A DNA stretch of 64,000 nt from Mucinivorans hirudinis (GTDB taxonomy: Bacteria > Bacteroidota > Bacteroidia > Bacteroidales > Rikenellaceae), in contig HG934468.1 in NCBI GenBank assembly GCA_000723505.1, positions 2,698,798 to 2,762,797 on the forward strand. Direction: 5' to 3'. This document shows positions 61,292 to 64,000 of this stretch, piece by piece; the stretch's first letter is position 1, and every line of letters begins with the position of its first letter. The position numbers were made by a program, and so were the translations under genes. The notes under the pieces are model-generated. The model made no database searches. It had not been told where the DNA came from and saw only the letters and a program-made list of their open reading frames with translations.

Positions 61292-62338
61292 CTAACGCAC
61301 AACTTTCACCTCAAACAATGTGTCCCAATCTTTGCCTGTGAGCCAAAGTTGCTTGGTGGCAGGATTATAAGCAATCCCGTTGAGCACATCGGCTCGCGAG
61401 CGATTGCCGATATTTCGTTCCAATATAGAGCAATCTATAACTCTCTCTACCATACCACTTTGAGGGTCGATTACCACAATGTTGTTGCTCAGGTAGATAT
61501 TTGCCCAAATCTTACCGTCTATCCATTCCAACTCATTAATATAATCCACCTTGCCACTGTCTGTTGCAACCTCAATCTGTGAAATTTTTTTGAAGCCGTC
61601 CGGGTCGTATTTGTATATTTTGTGAGAGCCATCCGAGAGGTAGAGCCACGTGCCGTCAGTGGTTATGCCCCACCCCTCGCCCGCGAGAGGGTATTGGCTT
61701 ACCTTGTCGAAATCCTCGACATCGTAGACAAAAACAACCCCCTCTTCCCAGGTTAGTTGGTAGAGTTTTCCGCCTAAGAGTGTGACTCCTTCGCCGAAAT
61801 ATTTTTTGTCTAATTCCTTCTTTTTTACAATTTTACCGCTCTCAATTTCGACCGCTTGGATTGCCGAGCGCCCGCGCTGTCCCACACTCTCGTAGAGTAG
61901 ACCGTTGTGGAAGAGTAACCCTTGGGTATAGGATTTTTTGTCGTGCGGATAGCGCTTTACAATGGCAATGCTTTCTTGAAGTGGAGGTTTTGCCGCCACC
62001 ACCCAAAACTCTCCGCCTAGAGTCTGCTCCTGCTCTCCCTTGAGAGCTTTCACCGAGTACGCCACCCGCCCCACTTTGTCGCCCGTAACCGTAAATACCC
62101 CATCTGGCGCGAGTACGCCGTTGATTGTAATAATAATCGAATCAAGCGATTGTAGCTCTGTGAATTCTATTTTAACTCTATCTCCCTTTCGGAAAGTTTC
62201 GCGGTAAGATGGTTTGAGAGCTGTTATCAGTTCAGGCTGCGAGACGGCTGCCTGAGTTGCTACAGGTGTATTTTTGGGTGCGGACGAGCCGCAACCGAAC
62301 GTTATAAGAGAGAGTAGCAGAGATAGATTTATGCGCAT
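61292..62338 (-). CDS. Glutaminyl-peptide cyclotransferase, lipoprotein
   Basis: About 348 residues from MRINLSLLLSLITFGCGSS (lipobox TFGC; the Met at 62359 lies outside the signal). An Ig-like N-terminal domain (about 30-115) is followed by the five-bladed propeller of bacterial glutamine cyclotransferases: YPHDKKSYTQGLLFHNGLLYES, GEGWGITTDG, YLSDGSHKIYKYDP and VDYINELEWIDGKIWAN. YNPATKQLWLTGKDW is near the end. Forms N-terminal pyroglutamate on exported proteins. Has a leader with a hairpin. Confidence 0.88.
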   Translation of the reverse strand: MRINLSLLLSLITFGCGSSAPKNTPVATQAAVSQPELITALKPSYRETFRKGDRVKIEFTELQSLDSIIITINGVLAPDGVFTVTGDKVGRVAYSVKALKGEQEQTLGGEFWVVAAKPPLQESIAIVKRYPHDKKSYTQGLLFHNGLLYESVGQRGRSAIQAVEIESGKIVKKKELDKKYFGEGVTLLGGKLYQLTWEEGVVFVYDVEDFDKVSQYPLAGEGWGITTDGTWLYLSDGSHKIYKYDPDGFKKISQIEVATDSGKVDYINELEWIDGKIWANIYLSNNIVVIDPQSGMVERVIDCSILERNIGNRSRADVLNGIAYNPATKQLWLTGKDWDTLFEVKVVR

Positions 62339-62402
62339 CGTGTGTAAAATATTATGCATAATAATAAGTGTTTATTGCCTCTTGCAGCGCATCGTTGCAA
62401 TT

Positions 62403-62456
62403 AGGGGGTGACTGAAAATTCTAAAATAATCGACGACTAATTTTCAGGAACCCCCT
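62403..62456 (-). promoter_or_regulatory. Hairpin in the glutaminyl cyclase leader
   Basis: Inverted arms AGGGGG-tga-CTGAAAATT (62403-62420) and AATTTTCAG-gaa-CCCCCT (62439-62456) pair over 15 bp with a 3x3 internal loop and an 18-base apical loop. It begins just downstream of the minus-strand -7 element at 62464, placing it at the 5' end of the mRNA. Could affect mRNA stability or translation. Confidence 0.5.
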
Positions 62457-62463
62457 CGTGACA

Positions 62464-62494
62464 CAAAGATAATGAACCTTTGAGAGAAATGCAA
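62464..62494 (-). promoter_or_regulatory. Promoter of the glutaminyl cyclase gene
   Basis: Minus strand TTG (62492-62494), 20-base spacer, TATCTTTG (62464-62471). Good Bacteroidota consensus; leader of about 120 bases. Confidence 0.6.
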
Positions 62495-62555
62495 AATAAA
62501 TCTTTGTGTGCGCTCTTTAGCCGTTCATTGTACCGTTTAATCATACATCGCAATA

Positions 62556-62627
62556 GTTCGTCAAAAAGTTGCTAAATATATTTATTTGCAGTATTATACT
62601 GACAAGATAGTGAACTTTTTAACGAAC
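62556..62627. repeat. Short inverted repeat, MITE-like
   Basis: GTTCGTCAAAAAGTT (62556-62570) and AACTTTTTAACGAAC (62613-62627) are inverted 15-base arms with one mismatch, 42 bases apart. The outer part CAATAGTTCGT recurs at 53120-53130 upstream of DUF4954 (followed by TAAAAGTT). No coding content. A small mobile relic or a paired regulatory site is possible. Confidence 0.45.
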
Positions 62628-62698
62628 CGTTGATTTAGATACCCACTTGTTTTTTCTTACAATATGCCGGTAGGGTTTTTATTTTAATTACAAATTGC

Positions 62699-62706
62699 TA
62701 TCTTTG
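62699..62706 (+). promoter_or_regulatory. -7 element of the gcvP promoter
   Basis: TATCTTTG located 37 bases before the gcvP ATG; the -33 box is weak (TTT-rich). No glycine riboswitch was recognised in the 62628-62743 interval. Confidence 0.5.
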
Positions 62707-62743
62707 TGTGTTAAACTCGGAAAAAATATTAAATATCTAATAA

Positions 62744-64000
62744 ATGGCACAAGATAATTTTACATCACGCCACATAGGCGTGAATGATGCTGACCTCGCG
62801 GAAATGTTGAAGGTTATCGGCGTTAAGTCGGTAGAGGATCTTATCAACCAAGTAGTTCCGCCACAAATTCACCTCCACGAACCACTTCCCTTGCAGGAGG
62901 GTATGAGCGAATGGGAGTTTGCAAACCACATTCGCGAAATTGCGGCGAAGAACACAGTGGTGCGCACGATGATTGGTATGGGCTACTACGGCACGGCAAC
63001 TCCGGCGGCGATTGTTCGCAACATTTTTGAGAATCCGGCGTGGTACACTTCATATACCCCTTATCAGGCTGAAATTTCTCAGGGTCGTTTGGAGGCGTTG
63101 TTGAATTTCCAAACTATGGTATGCTCGCTTACGGGTATGGAGTTGAGTAATTGCTCTTTGCTGGACGAGGCTACCTCGGCGGCGGAGGCTATGGGAATGA
63201 TGTTCTCGAGCCGCTCACGCGCAGCCGTTAAGGAGGGGCGTAATGTGCTTTTTGTGGATGAAAACATTTTCCCGCAAACGCTTGATTTGTTGCTAACTCG
63301 TTCAGAACCACTTGGGATTGAGCTTTTTGTCGATAGTTTTGCGGAGTATGAATTTACAGGTCGCGAATTTGGCGCAATCCTTCAGTATCCTGCCGCTACG
63401 GGTGAGGTTTGTGACTACTCTAAATTTGCAGAGATTTGCCACTCAAAAGAGGTTTTAGTTACTGCCGTTGTTGATATTCTTGCACTCGCACTTATTAAAT
63501 CGCCAGCAGAGTGGGGGGCTGATATAGCGGTGGGCTCTACTCAACGTTTCGGTATCCCGATGGGCTTTGGCGGTCCTCACGCGGGCTACTTGGCAACCAA
63601 GGAGGAGTACAAACGTAATATGCCGGGGCGCATCATTGGCATTTCTGTGGATAGACTTGGCAATAAGGCGTTGCGTATGTCTCTGCAAACGCGCGAGCAA
63701 CACATCAAACGCGACAAGGCAACATCTAATATCTGTACAGCTCAAGCGCTTTTGGCTTCAATGGCAGGTATGTTCGCCGTCTATCACGGAGCTGAGGGAA
63801 TTAAACGTATCGCTTTGAATGCTCACTGCCACGCAACGGCTATGGCAGCGGCTTTGGAGGAGTTGGGATATTCGGTTCTTAGCGAAAACTTTTTTGATAC
63901 CATCGAGGTAGAGGCAGATGCAGATACTATTATGGAGCTTGCCTCGGAAGTTGCACTTAATCTCTTCTACCCGGCAGAAAACATAGTTCATATGAACTTC
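62744..64000 (+). CDS. gcvP: Glycine dehydrogenase (P-protein), 5' part
   Basis: ATG at 62744; 419 codons are in the window and the frame continues past its end. Starts MAQDNFTSRHIGVNDADLAE, then VVRTMIGMGYYGTATPAAIV, NPAWYTSYTPYQAEISQGRLE and LLDEATSAAEAM, all hallmarks of GcvP. VGSTQRFGIPMGFGGPHAGYLA is the conserved C-half boundary of the N-terminal domain. A full-length fused P-protein would be about 950 residues; whether it is fused or split cannot be seen here. It decarboxylates glycine in the glycine cleavage system. Confidence 0.95.
   Translation, partial: MAQDNFTSRHIGVNDADLAEMLKVIGVKSVEDLINQVVPPQIHLHEPLPLQEGMSEWEFANHIREIAAKNTVVRTMIGMGYYGTATPAAIVRNIFENPAWYTSYTPYQAEISQGRLEALLNFQTMVCSLTGMELSNCSLLDEATSAAEAMGMMFSSRSRAAVKEGRNVLFVDENIFPQTLDLLLTRSEPLGIELFVDSFAEYEFTGREFGAILQYPAATGEVCDYSKFAEICHSKEVLVTAVVDILALALIKSPAEWGADIAVGSTQRFGIPMGFGGPHAGYLATKEEYKRNMPGRIIGISVDRLGNKALRMSLQTREQHIKRDKATSNICTAQALLASMAGMFAVYHGAEGIKRIALNAHCHATAMAAALEELGYSVLSENFFDTIEVEADADTIMELASEVALNLFYPAENIVHMNF

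Noticed and set aside
62628-62743. Glycine riboswitch upstream of gcvP
   Set aside because: The short AT-rich interval lacks the conserved paired core expected for a glycine aptamer.
1-64000. CRISPR array or restriction/anti-phage island
   Set aside because: No regularly spaced repeats and no cas, restriction or known defence genes were seen.

Overview
This window is a Bacteroidales (Bacteroidota) chromosome segment, possibly from the Rikenellaceae/Alistipes side of the order; the family placement is a low-confidence inference. The evidence is the TAnnTTTG-type -7 promoters, weak ribosome binding sites, NVEALA-type small secreted proteins, lipoprotein six-bladed beta-propellers, a CTnDOT-like conjugative-element remnant, an EpsG/FdtA-type polysaccharide cluster, DUF4954 between cysD and cysN, and bacterial glutaminyl cyclase.

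Bases 1-14107, nearly all minus strand, hold a surface/export locus. It has three small Cys-rich NVEALA proteins, a signal peptidase I, four lipoprotein beta-propellers (one destroyed by insertions), a thioredoxin-like CxxC lipoprotein, a MauE/DoxX-like membrane protein and a Wzy_C-type ligase with a TPR tail. These read as a set for secreting and maturing disulfide-bonded small proteins; that function is inferred.

Bases 9790-23100 are an insertion-sequence scrapyard on top of a decayed CTnDOT-like element. It contains an IS630 remnant, an intact ISL3 element with target duplication, an intact IS5-type element inside a propeller gene, an IS3 remnant, two identical IS1 copies and an IS256. The IntDOT-type integrase is cut in two: its last 25 codons lie about 6 kb away on the opposite strand, with the same 8-base target duplication beside an IS1 end in each half. 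Excision-type HTH genes, a DUF3945 gene fused by deletion to a topoisomerase tail, a DUF1896 stub and a mobC fragment complete the remnant.

Bases 23129-28673 are housekeeping or sensory genes: DUF3109, a radical SAM protein, a large NtrY-like histidine kinase and an RsmI-like methyltransferase. Bases 28694-45934 are a capsule/O-polysaccharide cluster. It has a promoter and a hairpin-rich leader, Wzz, two FdtA/QdtA-like cupins, GNAT, ACP, KAS III, a DegT aminotransferase (dTDP-3-acylamino-3,6-dideoxyhexose type) and a flippase. A second module follows: PHP lipoprotein, TagF-like transferase, a fused nucleotidyltransferase-aminotransferase and an ornithine-cyclodeaminase-like protein. Glycosyltransferases and an EpsG polymerase finish it. 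A third IS1 and a dead glycosyltransferase lie at the 3' edge.

Bases 46010-64000 are core metabolism: a PQQ-like propeller protein, a UDP-sugar 4-epimerase, pstSCAB, cysD-DUF4954-cysN (sulfate activation), a Gfo/Idh oxidoreductase, DUF1097, a Ca-type P-ATPase, tRNA-Arg(CCG), glutaminyl-peptide cyclotransferase and the 5' part of gcvP. The best candidates for something undescribed are the fused CDP-aminoalcohol-like module at 35228-40358 and the NVEALA/MauE/thioredoxin locus at 159-9618.
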